From positions 62,001 through 126,000 of the forward strand of contig NZ_CALIMS010000005.1 of assembly GCF_938045345.1 (NCBI RefSeq): 64,000 nt of DNA, written 5' to 3'. The stretch comes from an uncultured Campylobacter sp. (GTDB lineage: Bacteria > Campylobacterota > Campylobacteria > Campylobacterales > Campylobacteraceae). The position numbers and the translations under genes were made by a program. The stretch's first letter is position 1; the number at the start of each line of letters is the position of its first letter. The notes beneath the pieces are model-generated. The model saw nothing but the letters and a program-made list of their open reading frames with translations, did not search any database and was not told the origin of the DNA. Shown here piece by piece: positions 1 to 8,899 of the stretch.

Positions 1-1
1 G

Positions 2-334
2 CTTTTGGGCGGCCTTATGAGCCCGATCATCAGCGAGGAAGCCTTGGGCCAGGCCGAGATCCGCCAGGTCATCAACGTGCCTAAGATCGGGCAGATCGCG
101 GGCTGCATGGTTACCGACGGGCTCATCGCTCGCGGCGCGAATATCCGCGTCATCAGAGAGGGCGTCATCGTTTTCGAGGGCAATGTCAGCTCGCTCAAGC
201 GCTTCAAAGACGACGCCAAGGAGGTCGCCAAAGGCTTCGAGTGCGGCGTAGGCATCGAGGGCTACGACGATATGCGCGTGGGCGATTTTATCGAAAGCTA
301 CAAGCAAAAAGAGGAGCAGGCTACGATAGACTAA
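2..334 (+). CDS. infB: Translation initiation factor IF-2, C-terminal end (partial)
   Basis: This is the last 110 codons of IF-2, the GTPase that brings initiator fMet-tRNA to the 30S subunit; the rest lies upstream of the window. What is visible matches the C-terminal domain that binds fMet-tRNA: the stretches [31 protein letters not shown] and a final [14 protein letters not shown] are the family's usual ending. The reading frame is open from base 2 to the TAA at 332. rbfA and rimP follow on the same strand, an order typical of Campylobacter, though a 1-kb repeat-filled gap separates infB from rbfA here. Confidence 0.95.
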   Translation, partial: LLGGLMSPIISEEALGQAEIRQVINVPKIGQIAGCMVTDGLIARGANIRVIREGVIVFEGNVSSLKRFKDDAKEVAKGFECGVGIEGYDDMRVGDFIESYKQKEEQATID

Positions 335-1357
335 TGCTCGCGAAATTCCGCGTGGGCATTGGCTTCGTTTGCACGGCTTGCGGTTAAATTTTAAGCCTCG
401 ATCGCGCCTTGAAATTTTATGCTCGTAGAATTTGGGCACGAAATTTCGTCTTTTAAATTTAATGGTATAACGCGCGAGCAAAGCTTTAAATTTTATCTGT
501 TTCTACGCGAGGCTTTGCCGCGCAGCGCCAGTTTTGAAATTTTAATGTTTTAAATTTTTCTTGCGGCGCGGCTTTGCGATCAAATTTTATTTGACGCCGC
601 TTGCTGATCGCGGTTTTTCCGCGCGACTTAAATTTTAAATTTAACTGCGAAGCGCCGACTGAAATTTTAAAAGCAAAATTTCAAAGACTAGCTCGCGCCT
701 TTAAAATTTTAAAGCGGCAAAATTTAGATCTCGCGCGGTATCGAAGCGTTTTTAAAATTTAAGATAAATTTCGAATTGGTGCAGTGCGGGTAAAACAGCA
801 GCGCGGCGGTGATATAGCGTGCCGTGGCGAGCAGAATACGGCGTAGAATAGCACCGCGTCTTGGCGCGGAAATATTTCTGCGGTAGTGGTACGGTTATGC
901 GACGAGCTTCCGTACGCGAGCCATGAAATTCTCGCGCGATCTGCGTTTGAAATTTAAGCGCAAAGTGTCGAGTTAAAATTTCAAAGCCGAGATTGCGTAT
1001 TTTGAAATTTAAAAGCGAAATTTTAAAAAGTGCGGCGTCGCTTGCAATACCGGCGCGCAGCAAACCGCTTAGAATTTAAATAGACGTTCCGACGCATCGC
1101 AAGCTGCGTCAAATTTAAACAGACCGCGTCGCTGCAGGACGGATATTTCGCAACGCCGAAGCGAAATAGAATTCCGCATCGTCATGCCCAAGCGAAATAA
1201 AATTTCTCGTCGCTGAAAGACGCGAGATAAAATTCTGCGTTGTCGTCGCGAGACGGATGCCCCGCTGCGACAAAGCAATAAAATTCCGTCATCGCAAGAC
1301 GCAAAATAAAATTCCATCGCCGCGCAGTCTGCGGCGATTTAAGATAGCGAGGTAAAG
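335..1357. repeat. 1-kb intergenic region packed with AAATTT-type words
   Basis: No gene is supported here. The sequence alternates GC-rich snippets with AAATTTTA, TAAAATTT and GAATTT words every 15-40 bases on both strands. From about 1140 to 1320 the pattern becomes near-periodic: a word of the form AAATAAAATTC recurs about every 27-55 bases (near 1161, 1195, 1226, 1277, 1303), joined by variants of GTCATCGCAAGACGC. Open frames on the minus strand across 752-1317 have no recognisable product and look like by-products of this repetition. A purine-rich GAGGTAAAG just before 1358 is the rbfA ribosome-binding site. Confidence 0.75.
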
Positions 1358-1723
1358 ATGAATCCGACCGAACTCAGAAGACTGCGCACGCAAAGCGTGC
1401 TAAAGCAGCTCATCCCCGAAGCGCTCGCGAGCCTTGAGGACGAGCTTTTGCGCGGGCTGTGCGTCACCGACGTGGAGTGTAAGCGCGGGCGCTACGACGC
1501 GTTTGTCTATCTGGATAAAAACGCCTTCGACGAGCGCGAGCAGGAATTTGTGCTCGAAAAACTAGACCGCGTGGCGAGATATTTGCAAAACTTCTGCGCC
1601 GAGGCGGAGGGCTGGTACCGCTGCCCCGCGTTTCACTTCAAATTCGACGACTGCTTGGAGTATCAAAACAAAATGGACGATCTTTTTGACAAAATAGAGG
1701 AGGAGCTGCGCAAAAATGGTTGA
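1358..1723 (+). CDS. rbfA: 30S ribosome-binding factor A
   Basis: RbfA is a small KH-fold protein that binds the 17S/16S rRNA 5' helix and helps late 30S maturation, especially in the cold. The 121-residue length and the segments LRRLRTQSVLKQLIPEAL, a beta-rich middle (VTDVECKRGRYDAFVYL) and a KMDDLFDKIEEEL helix at the end fit the epsilonproteobacterial form. The ATG has a good ribosome-binding site (GAGGTAAAG). Its 3' end overlaps rimP by 8 bases, so the two are translationally coupled. Position after infB agrees with the role. Confidence 0.9.
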   Translation: MNPTELRRLRTQSVLKQLIPEALASLEDELLRGLCVTDVECKRGRYDAFVYLDKNAFDEREQEFVLEKLDRVARYLQNFCAEAEGWYRCPAFHFKFDDCLEYQNKMDDLFDKIEEELRKNG

Positions 1724-2135
1724 TTTAGAGGCTTTGGCGCGCGAGTGTGGCGTGCAGCTTTACGACGTGGAGATGGTGAGCGAAAACGGCAGAACGATCT
1801 ACCGCATCAGCATCACAAAAGCGGGCGGCGTGGGCCTAGACGACTGCGGGCGGCTATCGCGGCTGCTTTCGCCGATTTTCGACGTGGAGCCGCCGCTTGA
1901 GGGCGAGTGGACGCTGGAGGTCGGCTCGCCCGGGCTTGAGCGCAAGCTAAGCAAGCCGCAGCATTTCGCAAACTCCGTGGGCGAGCTGGTGCGCCTAAGC
2001 CGCACGGACGGGCAGAAGCTAAGCGGCGAGGTGCTAGACTGCGAAGGCGGCGTGCTTAGGCTGCGCACGGACGACGGCGAGGTGAGCGTGCGACTTGACG
2101 AGATCAAAAAGGCGCGAACCTACGTGCAGTGGTAG
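1716..2135 (+). CDS. rimP: Ribosome maturation factor RimP
   Basis: RimP binds the free 30S subunit and is needed for its maturation. The 139-residue protein shows the N-terminal domain (VQLYDVEMVSENGRTIYRI), the conserved DDCGRLSRLLSPIFD segment and the signature EVGSPGLERKL around residues 70-80, followed by an SH3-like C-terminal domain. It starts inside the end of rbfA (8-base overlap). A repeat-rich gap follows, so transcription probably ends soon after. Confidence 0.92.
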   Translation: MVDLEALARECGVQLYDVEMVSENGRTIYRISITKAGGVGLDDCGRLSRLLSPIFDVEPPLEGEWTLEVGSPGLERKLSKPQHFANSVGELVRLSRTDGQKLSGEVLDCEGGVLRLRTDDGEVSVRLDEIKKARTYVQW

Positions 2136-2759
2136 CGGCGCGGATTTTAAAGCTCTGCGCGCAGATTTAAAATTTTGCGAATGAGGCTTTAAAATTTACT
2201 GCGCGGGATTTATGAGTTTGAAATTTCAGCTTTAAATTTTGAGGTTTAAATTTTAAAATCGCTTTTGAAATTTACAGCTCCCGGTTGCTTTTGGCAGTTT
2301 CTTGTTGCTCTTGATCTCTCGCGGCGCTCGGCGCAGAATTTTAAAATTCCGGTGCCGCTTGCCTGTTTTGAAATTTTATCTTACGCCGATAAAAGGTAAT
2401 TTTTCACGCTACCGGGCGGCGCTTTGAAATTTCACACTGCGCCGCTAAAAGATAATTTTTGCGTGACCTTCGCGCGTTGCTTAGGAATTTTACGTCGCGC
2501 TAAAAGTCGGCTAAATTTAAAATTTACGCGCTGTTTTGACGCGGTAAAATTTCAAACCTTTTGCTGCAAAGCAGAATTTTAAATTTTACGCTTTGTCGTA
2601 AATTTGGATTTTACCGCCCGCGACAAATACTGCGCCCGCGAGTTTTACAGCGCCTGTGCTACGAATCGCACCACGATGTTTGTTTACTAGCACGGCTCAT
2701 CGTAATTTTACTAAGCAATCACGGCGGAGTGGGACAATTTAAATTTTTTTGGATCTTTT
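2136..2759. repeat. Repeat-rich intergenic region before ribD
   Basis: No gene is supported in these 620 bases. AAATTT-type words recur throughout. Two diverged copies of one unit can be seen at about 2364-2411 and 2432-2478; each reads TTTGAAATTT, then a CGCCG(A/C)TAAAAG core, then GTAATTTTT or ATAATTTTT. A frame running from 2561 into ribD on the plus strand has no family resemblance and is judged spurious. Confidence 0.65.
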
Positions 2760-3917
2760 ATGAACGACGAATTTTACATGGATTTGGCGCTGCGGGCTGC
2801 GTGGCGCTATCAGGTCTTGACGCTACCCAACCCCGCTGTGGGCTGCGCGCTGCTGGATAAGAGCGGCAGAGTTCTTGGCATAGGCGCGCACAAAAAGGCG
2901 GGCTTTTTGCATGCCGAGGCAAATGCCGTTTTCGCCGCGCTGTGCGATCTGGACGCAAATTTCGCGCAGGATTTCGCTAGCGAATACGCTCGTAAATTCG
3001 GCGTTAAATTTCAAAACACAAAAGCCCTAAAAAGCGCGCTTTTGCAGCCAAGCTTTACTTATGATTTCATCTTAAACCGCCACGGCGGGCTTTTGCGCGG
3101 CGCGTGCGCCTACGTCACGCTTGAGCCCTGCGCGCACCGCGGCAAGACCCCATCTTGCGCCGAGCTTTTGGCGGAGCTTGGGCTGTCGCGCGTGGTAATC
3201 GGCGCGCGCGATACGAACGCGCAGGCTGCGGGCGGCGCGGAAATTTTACGCCGCGGGGGCATAGAGGTGGAATTTGACGTTTGCCATGCCGCGGCGACGG
3301 AGCTTGCGGAGCCGTTTTATTTGGCGCGCGAGAGCGGCTTTTGCTTCATCAAAATCAACGCCACACTAAACGGCGCGGTGCATGGGCGGATCGGCAGCGA
3401 GAAGCAGCGCGCGTTCGTGCACGAGCTGCGCGGCGTGTGCGATTACGTAGGCGTGGGTGGGCAGACCGTGCGCGCCGACAGGCCGACGCTGGACGTGCGT
3501 GCGGCTAAATTTGACGAAATTAGCGCTTTGACAAGTAGCGCCGATATGCTGGCGCTAGACGTGCGCGTTGCGCCGCAAAACCTAAAGCCGCGCGCGCCCG
3601 ATGTTTGGATATACTCGCGCCGAGAGCTTTCGGATTTTGATGCGAGCATTCCGCTTTTCGGCGTCGCGGATCGCAAGGTGGAGGTGTCGCGCTCGCTGCC
3701 TGCGGGCGCGAAAATCACGATGATAGAAGCGGGTGCGAGTTCGTTTGACGAGTTCGCGCAGTTTGCGAGCCACGCGCTTATTTTTTACAGCGCGCAGATG
3801 AGGGACGCGGGAAATTTTAGAGCAAATACCGCGCTATGGCCGCTTTTCATTTCTCGCGCGGGCGATCCGCACCTGGAAGCGAACGAATTCTACGGCTGGT
3901 TTAAAATTTTAAAATAA
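2760..3917 (+). CDS. ribD: Riboflavin biosynthesis deaminase/reductase RibD
   Basis: Bifunctional enzyme of riboflavin synthesis: it deaminates the pyrimidine made by GTP cyclohydrolase II and then reduces the ribosyl chain with NADPH. The deaminase half carries the zinc site HAEANA (about residues 47-52) and PCAHRGKTPSC (about 122-132), the usual His plus two Cys ligands. The C-terminal half is the reductase domain, with INATLNGAVHGRIGSEKQR and VGGQTVRADRPTLDVR. At 385 residues it is slightly longer than common RibD, the extra lying between the two zinc motifs (residues 60-105). It appears to be a single-gene unit, with the next genes convergent. Confidence 0.93.
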   Translation: MNDEFYMDLALRAAWRYQVLTLPNPAVGCALLDKSGRVLGIGAHKKAGFLHAEANAVFAALCDLDANFAQDFASEYARKFGVKFQNTKALKSALLQPSFTYDFILNRHGGLLRGACAYVTLEPCAHRGKTPSCAELLAELGLSRVVIGARDTNAQAAGGAEILRRGGIEVEFDVCHAAATELAEPFYLARESGFCFIKINATLNGAVHGRIGSEKQRAFVHELRGVCDYVGVGGQTVRADRPTLDVRAAKFDEISALTSSADMLALDVRVAPQNLKPRAPDVWIYSRRELSDFDASIPLFGVADRKVEVSRSLPAGAKITMIEAGASSFDEFAQFASHALIFYSAQMRDAGNFRANTALWPLFISRAGDPHLEANEFYGWFKILK

Positions 3918-3920
3918 AAA

Positions 3921-4481
3921 TCACAAAAGCTTCGCTATTATCGGTATAAGAATCAGCAGCGCTATTATTATTATAATGACCAATAGCGCCTTGTCTATGT
4001 TGTATTTTCTTGCCGTAGATTTTGTCGTTGGGCTGCAATTTTGCAAGAAAGCCCCGAGCCTGTATCTGCTGATATGAAATAACCAAGCGGTCCAAATCGG
4101 CCCGAGAGATAGACACATCGTTGCAAATGCAATTTCCGATTTATTTAATATCATTATGCCGATGATCATAAATAAAGATAGCAGACTAACGATAATTACG
4201 CCTATCGTCGCAAAGGCGATGAAAAATATAAAATTTAGCTTGCAATCGATGCCTAAAATGCGAAAGTCGATAATTTTATCAGCGATATAAAATGCTGAAA
4301 TTATCGTTAGGATAGCTTTTACGATCTCGGCGCCCAAGGAAGCGTAAGGCAATAGCGATGCGCCAAAAACCGCATTCGATATGATGCTTACGTGAGATAA
4401 AGTAAAGCCGAGCGAGAACGAGAATATGCCCGTCAGTAAGATGCCTAAAAGCAATTTGTAGAAATATATTTTCATACGCAA
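3921..4481 (-). CDS. Membrane protein of unknown function, paralogue A
   Basis: Not recognised as a named family. The 186-residue protein has about five hydrophobic segments: two near the N terminus (KLLLGILLTGIFSFSLGF and an AEIVKAILTIISAFYIA stretch), a central pair around IFFIAFATIGVIIVSLLSLF, one around residues 120-137, and a very hydrophobic Ile-rich C terminus. It is a clear paralogue of the gene at 5078-5656: both contain GIDxKLNxIFFIAFATIGxI and a later YxLGxFLQ motif, and a 30-base DNA stretch coding the FIAFATIG part is identical. It starts with ATG and probably acts in the inner membrane. Confidence 0.7.
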   Translation of the reverse strand: MRMKIYFYKLLLGILLTGIFSFSLGFTLSHVSIISNAVFGASLLPYASLGAEIVKAILTIISAFYIADKIIDFRILGIDCKLNFIFFIAFATIGVIIVSLLSLFMIIGIMILNKSEIAFATMCLSLGPIWTAWLFHISRYRLGAFLQNCSPTTKSTARKYNIDKALLVIIIIIALLILIPIIAKLL

Positions 4482-4537
4482 TCCTTAAAATTCTGCGAAA
4501 TTATACGCAATAGCGGCTTAAAATTTTAATCGCAAAT

Positions 4538-4921
4538 TTAGCGTAAGCTTTGAAATTTTTCACGTATGCCGCAAGCAACAACGCAGAGCGAGTATAAAAA
4601 ACAGATATATGCCGCAAGCGGGACAAAAGCGACAAACCCCGAAGCATAAACTAGAGAGGTTAGCACATATGTCGCATTTGCCAGCGCAGGTATGCTATAA
4701 GTCCAAAGTTCGGGCTTTTCAAAAGGGGTGTAGATATTATTTAAATACAAAGCTAAATTTACGACAAGCAGCAGAAAAAATATATAGTTCTTTTTCATAA
4801 AAGGAAAAGTGGCGCAAACCAAGACTACTATCAAATTTAATGCGATAAGAAAACCTATGTAATTAATATCTATAAAGACGCAAAGTAAGCCTAAAATCGC
4901 GATTAATATATCTCTTTTCAT
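4538..4921 (-). CDS. Small hydrophobic membrane protein
   Basis: A 127-residue protein with about four predicted membrane segments (residues 5-35, 45-63, 80-100 and 100-120) and a short charged C-terminal tail (GIREKFQSLR). No family is recognised. It is AT-rich compared with ribD and lies between two related membrane-protein genes on the same strand, suggesting one small locus of membrane proteins. An ATG follows a run of AAAAAGGAC, a usable ribosome-binding site. Confidence 0.65.
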   Translation of the reverse strand: MKRDILIAILGLLCVFIDINYIGFLIALNLIVVLVCATFPFMKKNYIFFLLLVVNLALYLNNIYTPFEKPELWTYSIPALANATYVLTSLVYASGFVAFVPLAAYICFLYSLCVVACGIREKFQSLR

Positions 4922-5077
4922 AACCGATTGCCGTCCTTTTTAATTCTTGCAATTATAGTGCATAGGTTTAAATTTTGATAAAAAATATTTCGTGCTTAAA
5001 ATTCCGTCGCGCCGTGCGTGTAATTCACGCCTATTAATTTAGCGCAGACGGACGAAATTTAAACGGGGCGCTTGGCT

Positions 5078-5656
5078 TTATCTGGATGCAAAAAAGATAA
5101 GACCCAACCAAGTTGCAGATATAATAAGCAGCAAGATAGGGAATAGCTTTTTATCGATCTCCCCGCTTCTTTTTCGGCTGATGATTTGTAAAAATTTACC
5201 GAGCTCGTAATCGCTTTTGCGAAATAAATATACCGTTGAGCAGATGCCCATGAATAATGCCGCGGCGGATAAAATTGCCATTAGTTTTTTATCTAAATCC
5301 ATACCATATATCATAAAACCAAATATCGCGATAAGAATAATGGCGGTAAGAGCTAAAATTCCTATCGTCGCAAAGGCGATGAAAAATATAACATTAAGTT
5401 TGCGATCGATGCCTTTGACATAAAAATCGCTCAAACTGCTACTGATATAGAAGGAAAATAACTCAAGAATTACCGTCGTAAAAGGCAGACGAATATCGCC
5501 CGGGAATAAAAAATATCCCTTCAAAAGGTCTATTATATTAACATCTAAAAGTTTTGAGAGGTGCAATGAAGCAACGTAAAATGAAATCAAAAAAACTGCC
5601 AAAAAGACATTGCCTAAAAGAAACTTGTAAATTAGGTATTTTATGTTTTTGCGCAC
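5078..5656 (-). CDS. Membrane protein of unknown function, paralogue B
   Basis: About 192 residues with four to five hydrophobic segments. It shares the GIDRKLNVIFFIAFATIGIL block and the YELGKFLQ motif with the protein at 3921-4481. The open frame runs up to 5749, but a GTG at 5656 is the better start: AGGGAG sits 5 bases before it, and the resulting N terminus (KNIKYLIYKFLLGN) lines up with the start of paralogue A (MKIYFYKLLLG). The C terminus is hydrophobic (LFPILLLIISATWLGLIFF). Function unknown; the pair probably arose by local duplication. Confidence 0.65.
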   Translation of the reverse strand: MRKNIKYLIYKFLLGNVFLAVFLISFYVASLHLSKLLDVNIIDLLKGYFLFPGDIRLPFTTVILELFSFYISSSLSDFYVKGIDRKLNVIFFIAFATIGILALTAIILIAIFGFMIYGMDLDKKLMAILSAAALFMGICSTVYLFRKSDYELGKFLQIISRKRSGEIDKKLFPILLLIISATWLGLIFFASR

Positions 5657-6264
5657 CTTGGCTCCCTGAAATTTCGCGAGATTATACGTCAAATTTGCTT
5701 TTAATCGGCTCAAATCGGCAGGAAAATTTAATGAGTTGAATTTAGCCAAAATTTTGAGCGTAGTTTAAATTTGCAGCTCGATTTACAGCTCAATTCGCGG
5801 CACGGAATTTTAAAATTTAGAAGCGCGGTATGCTGGCTAAATTTAAAAATGTAGCGCGCGCTGTGTCATCTCCGCGCTATTAAAATAGAAGATGTTTAGC
5901 TAAATTTAAACCATTCCAAGTTTCTGCCAAATTTCGCCGTAATTGCTAGACTGCCGTTCTCGTCAAATTTAAAATTCCGCAAATGTTCATAGTGTGCTTT
6001 GAATGGGCTACGCCGCGGCTGTGTAAATTTTAAACTTTCTGCGGTTTTGCAAGCACGGCGCCTGATTTTGAAATGGCGTCCGCGGGGCGAAATTTTAAAA
6101 TTTCACCACGCGTAGGGATTTAAAATTTCATAACGAGCGCAAAATTTTAAAATTTGAAACCTCAAAATTCTAAAATTCCGAAATCTCGCGGCGCGGACAA
6201 ATTTAAAATTTAAAACTCAAGCCAAATTTTAAATTTCAAACCGAGCGGAATTTCAAATCCCAAG
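5657..6264. repeat. [10 protein letters not shown] intergenic region
   Basis: No gene is seen. The stretch 5990-6260 is especially dense in AAATTTTA, TTTAAAATTT and GGAATTTC words (for example near 6088-6250), interleaved with GC-rich snippets. Nothing resembles an RNA gene. The minus-strand cation exporter ends at 6265. Confidence 0.6.
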
Positions 6265-7221
6265 TTAATGACTATGTCCCAAATGCCCGCCCGCGTCGTT
6301 TGATCTTACTTCGCAGATTAGCTCGTCAGCGCATTCGTTCTCGCTGCTTTCAAGCTGCAGCGTCGTGTGCGTGATGCCTAGATGCTCCATTTCGTGCGAT
6401 ATTTCGGCCATGATCCGCTCCGCTTCGCGCACGCGCAGCTCGCCGCTGACCACGATATGAGCCGTGAGAGCGTTTGCGCCGCTTGTTATGCTCCAGACGT
6501 GCAGGTCGTGCACCGAAAGCACGCCGTCCACGCCTCTGATCTGCGCGACGAGCGCATCCAGGCTCACGCCTTTTGGTGAGCCCTCCATTAGGATGTTTAG
6601 GCTGTCTTTTAGCACGCTCCAGCCGCTTTTTACAATGAGCACGGCCACGAGTAGGCTAGCTGCCGCGTCCGCCCAGCCCCAGCCAAAGCACATCATTGCC
6701 AAAGCCGCCGCAATCGCGCCCACTGAGCCCGCAGCGTCGCCCAGCACGTGTAGGTAGGCGCCGCGCATATTGACGTTTTCTCTCACGTCGCCGCCGCGTA
6801 GCATGTATAGCGCCACGACGATGTTTACAGCAAGTCCCAGCGTGCTGATGGCGAGCATGCCCGTGGTGGCTACTTCTGGCGGGTTTTGCAGGCGCCGCGC
6901 CGCCTCGATGACGATAAAAACGGCGATGACGATGAGCGTGACGGCATTTATCGTCGCGGCTAAAATTTCGATCCGCCTGTAGCCGAAGGTCTTTTGCAGA
7001 TTGCCCTTGCGTTCGCCAAATTTAAACGCAAATAGCGAAAGTCCGAGCGCCGCGGCGTCTGATAGCATATGTCCGGCGTCGGAGAGTAGGGCGAGCGAGT
7101 TCGTCGCGAAGCCGCCCGCGACCTCGACCAGCATATAAGCGAATATTATAAGGAAAGAATTTCTCAAAACGGTTTTATTTGACGTGTGTAAATGCGCGCA
7201 GTGGGCGTGATTTTCGTGCAT
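6265..7221 (-). CDS. Cation diffusion facilitator (zinc-type) exporter
   Basis: CDF/ZitB-CzcD-like inner-membrane antiporter that expels Zn2+ or a similar divalent metal in exchange for protons. Six membrane segments are visible. The two metal-site helices carry the family HxxxD motifs: HMLSDAAAL in TM2 and HVLGDAAGS in TM5. The cytoplasmic C-terminal domain contains HDLHVWSI and HTTLQLE. Histidines cluster at both ends (HENHAHCAHLH at the start and GGHLGHSH at the end), as in zinc exporters. The ATG at 7221 is preferred over a TTG 21 bases upstream because GAGGT lies 5 bases before it. Metal specificity is inferred. Confidence 0.9.
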   Translation of the reverse strand: MHENHAHCAHLHTSNKTVLRNSFLIIFAYMLVEVAGGFATNSLALLSDAGHMLSDAAALGLSLFAFKFGERKGNLQKTFGYRRIEILAATINAVTLIVIAVFIVIEAARRLQNPPEVATTGMLAISTLGLAVNIVVALYMLRGGDVRENVNMRGAYLHVLGDAAGSVGAIAAALAMMCFGWGWADAAASLLVAVLIVKSGWSVLKDSLNILMEGSPKGVSLDALVAQIRGVDGVLSVHDLHVWSITSGANALTAHIVVSGELRVREAERIMAEISHEMEHLGITHTTLQLESSENECADELICEVRSNDAGGHLGHSH

Positions 7222-7329
7222 TTTGACCTCGTTTTTCGGCAAATTTTAGTTAAATTATACCCAAAAAAGCGCCTAAATTTTATCTATATCGCCTTCTAGT
7301 CCGGCATCTACGCGCTTGCCGATGTCTTT

Positions 7330-8149
7330 TTAGTTTGCTAACTCCTCTATCAGCCTCGGCGCGTCATCAAGACTGATCGCAAACGTCCAAAGATAGGTGA
7401 GCACCGAGTAGATGTGGCCCGCGTTTGCCTGCTTGCTTGATAGCAAAAATATCGCCAAGCTAAAAATCGCCGCCGCACTCGTACCGATGATAAAAAAGCT
7501 CATCGCCTCTCTGTTTGAGATGCGGATGCGAAGCTTTGAAAGCACGTCGTAGTGGCGCTTTAGCGTGCGCTCATCGCCTGTGCTTATGCGTCCTGCCTCG
7601 CGCTCTAGCTGGTTGTTTAGCTTGAGATACAAGCGGTCGTTTTTGGCGATGTATTTGGGTAGCAAAACTCCAAAAACCGCGAGCAGGGCAAAAACTGCCA
7701 AACCCACGTAGAACTCGATAAATAAAAAGCATGATCGCCGAGCCAAAAATCGAGACGACCGAGGTAAAAAACACGGGAAAATGCTGCTCAAAAAAGTCCA
7801 CGAATTCGCGAGATAAATTTGCTCTTGCGATTACGGCGCTTTCGTCTTTTGCGGCTCTTTTTTCGTTCATTATCACGCTTACGACAAGTCCTGCATATAT
7901 CCTAGTAAACACCTGCGTATCCACGCGCCGCCTAATCGAGCCAAGCCCCCAGCCCACGAATACCATGCACGAGTAGCTAAGTGCCAAAAGCGTGTCGCCC
8001 GCTACGATGGCGTTTATGGCGATGCCGGCTAGTACGGGATAGATGAGAAATAGCCCGTTTTCCGCCAAAACCAGGCTAAACGTCAAGAACAGCTTTTTAA
8101 AATTTTTCTTTGCGATGAGCGTTAGCGTCTTAAATGCGCTATTTTGCAT
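7330..8149 (-). pseudogene. Frameshifted six-TM ABC-transporter membrane-domain protein
   Basis: Two adjacent frames encode one protein. The upstream part (from the ATG at 8149) begins QNSAFKTLTLIAKKNF and carries membrane segments such as FLTFSLVLAENGLFLIYPVLAG. After GSAIMLFI the sense passes to another frame that continues EFYVGLAVFALLAVFGVL and runs to the stop at 7330. At the join lies a 4-base tandem duplication (TAAA twice on the plus strand, 7719-7726). Removing one copy gives exactly 816 bases, 272 codons, and restores LFIEFYVGL. The family is the stand-alone ABC exporter membrane domain without an ATPase domain. As sequenced the gene would make a truncated 192-residue product. Confidence 0.85.
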
Positions 8150-8220
8150 AAAATTCCTTTGTTTAAAATCGCGCGGATTTTAGCTGATTTTAAATTTTGC
8201 GTCAAATTTTGGAATTTTTG

Positions 8221-8290
8221 CTGTAACTCTTGACATTACAACAAAATTTTATTATACTTCGCTCATCAGTTGTAATTTATAGCATTACAA
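8221..8290 (+). promoter_or_regulatory. Promoter with two matching inverted-repeat operators
   Basis: A sigma70-like promoter for the cupin gene: TTGACA at 8230-8235, an 18-base spacer and TATACT at 8254-8259. Two inverted repeats of the same design flank it: CTGTAAC-N7-ATTACAA at 8221-8241, covering the -35 box, and TTGTAAT-N7-ATTACAA at 8270-8290, just after the expected start site. Their centres are 49 bases apart. A dimeric repressor bound to both would block the promoter. The regulator could be the Rrf2 protein encoded at 10582, or an HxlR/MarR protein elsewhere; that is inference. Confidence 0.75.
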
Positions 8291-8312
8291 CAAAAAATTT
8301 AAGGAGATAAAG

Positions 8313-8687
8313 ATGTCAAACTACAAGATCGTTTCAACGAAAAATGCGCCGAGAGTGGAGCTGAAAGAAGCTCTAGGCTTAAGCGGCTGCGAGCTCTCTA
8401 TCAACGAATTTCCTGCAAACGCGAGCGTGCCGTTCGTGCATTCGCACAAGCAAAACGAGGAGCTTTACTTGGTGTTAAAAGGCGACGGCACGCTATTCAT
8501 CGACGGCGAGGAGACGGCGGTGGGCGAGGGCGACGCTATCCGCATCGATCCCGCGGGCAAGAGATGCTTCAAGGCGGGTGCGCAGGGGATGAAATTTATC
8601 TGTATCCAAACTAAACGCGGTAGCTTGGAGCAGTACACTAACGGCGACGGCGTGATAAACGACGATGTAAAGCCAAGCTGGCTGTAA
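8313..8687 (+). CDS. Small cupin-domain protein
   Basis: A 124-residue single-domain cupin. The two metal-binding motifs are visible: HSHKQNEELYLVLKGDG (about residues 43-59) and a weaker second motif around VGEGDAIRIDPAGKRCFKAG, where the usual His is replaced by Cys. Small cupins of this kind often accompany redox or detoxification genes; substrate unknown. AAGGAG precedes the ATG by 7 bases. The gene sits behind the two-operator promoter and ahead of a broken dehydrogenase gene of the same strand, suggesting a former small regulon. Confidence 0.85.
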   Translation: MSNYKIVSTKNAPRVELKEALGLSGCELSINEFPANASVPFVHSHKQNEELYLVLKGDGTLFIDGEETAVGEGDAIRIDPAGKRCFKAGAQGMKFICIQTKRGSLEQYTNGDGVINDDVKPSWL

Positions 8688-8899
8688 ATTTCGCGAGACA
8701 AGCGCGCAGCAAAGCGCAGGTGTAAAATTTAAACTGCGTAGCGCGGCAAAACGACGCCCTGCGTGGCGGGCACACCGGCTGCGACGGCGATAGACAGTCG
8801 CATGAGAAAATGCATTAGTCGCTATGGCAAGTGAATTGGCTTGCAGCGGCGATAAGCGGCTGCGCAAGCAAACAAAATCTAAATTTAAAAGGATATAAA

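Noticed and set aside
752..1317. Two minus-strand open frames (103 and 82 codons) in the infB-rbfA gap
   Set aside because: They translate AAATTT-type repeats, show no family features and lack ribosome-binding sites.
2561..2860. Plus-strand frame running into ribD
   Set aside because: No similarity to a known family; the ribD ATG at 2760 gives the exact family start.
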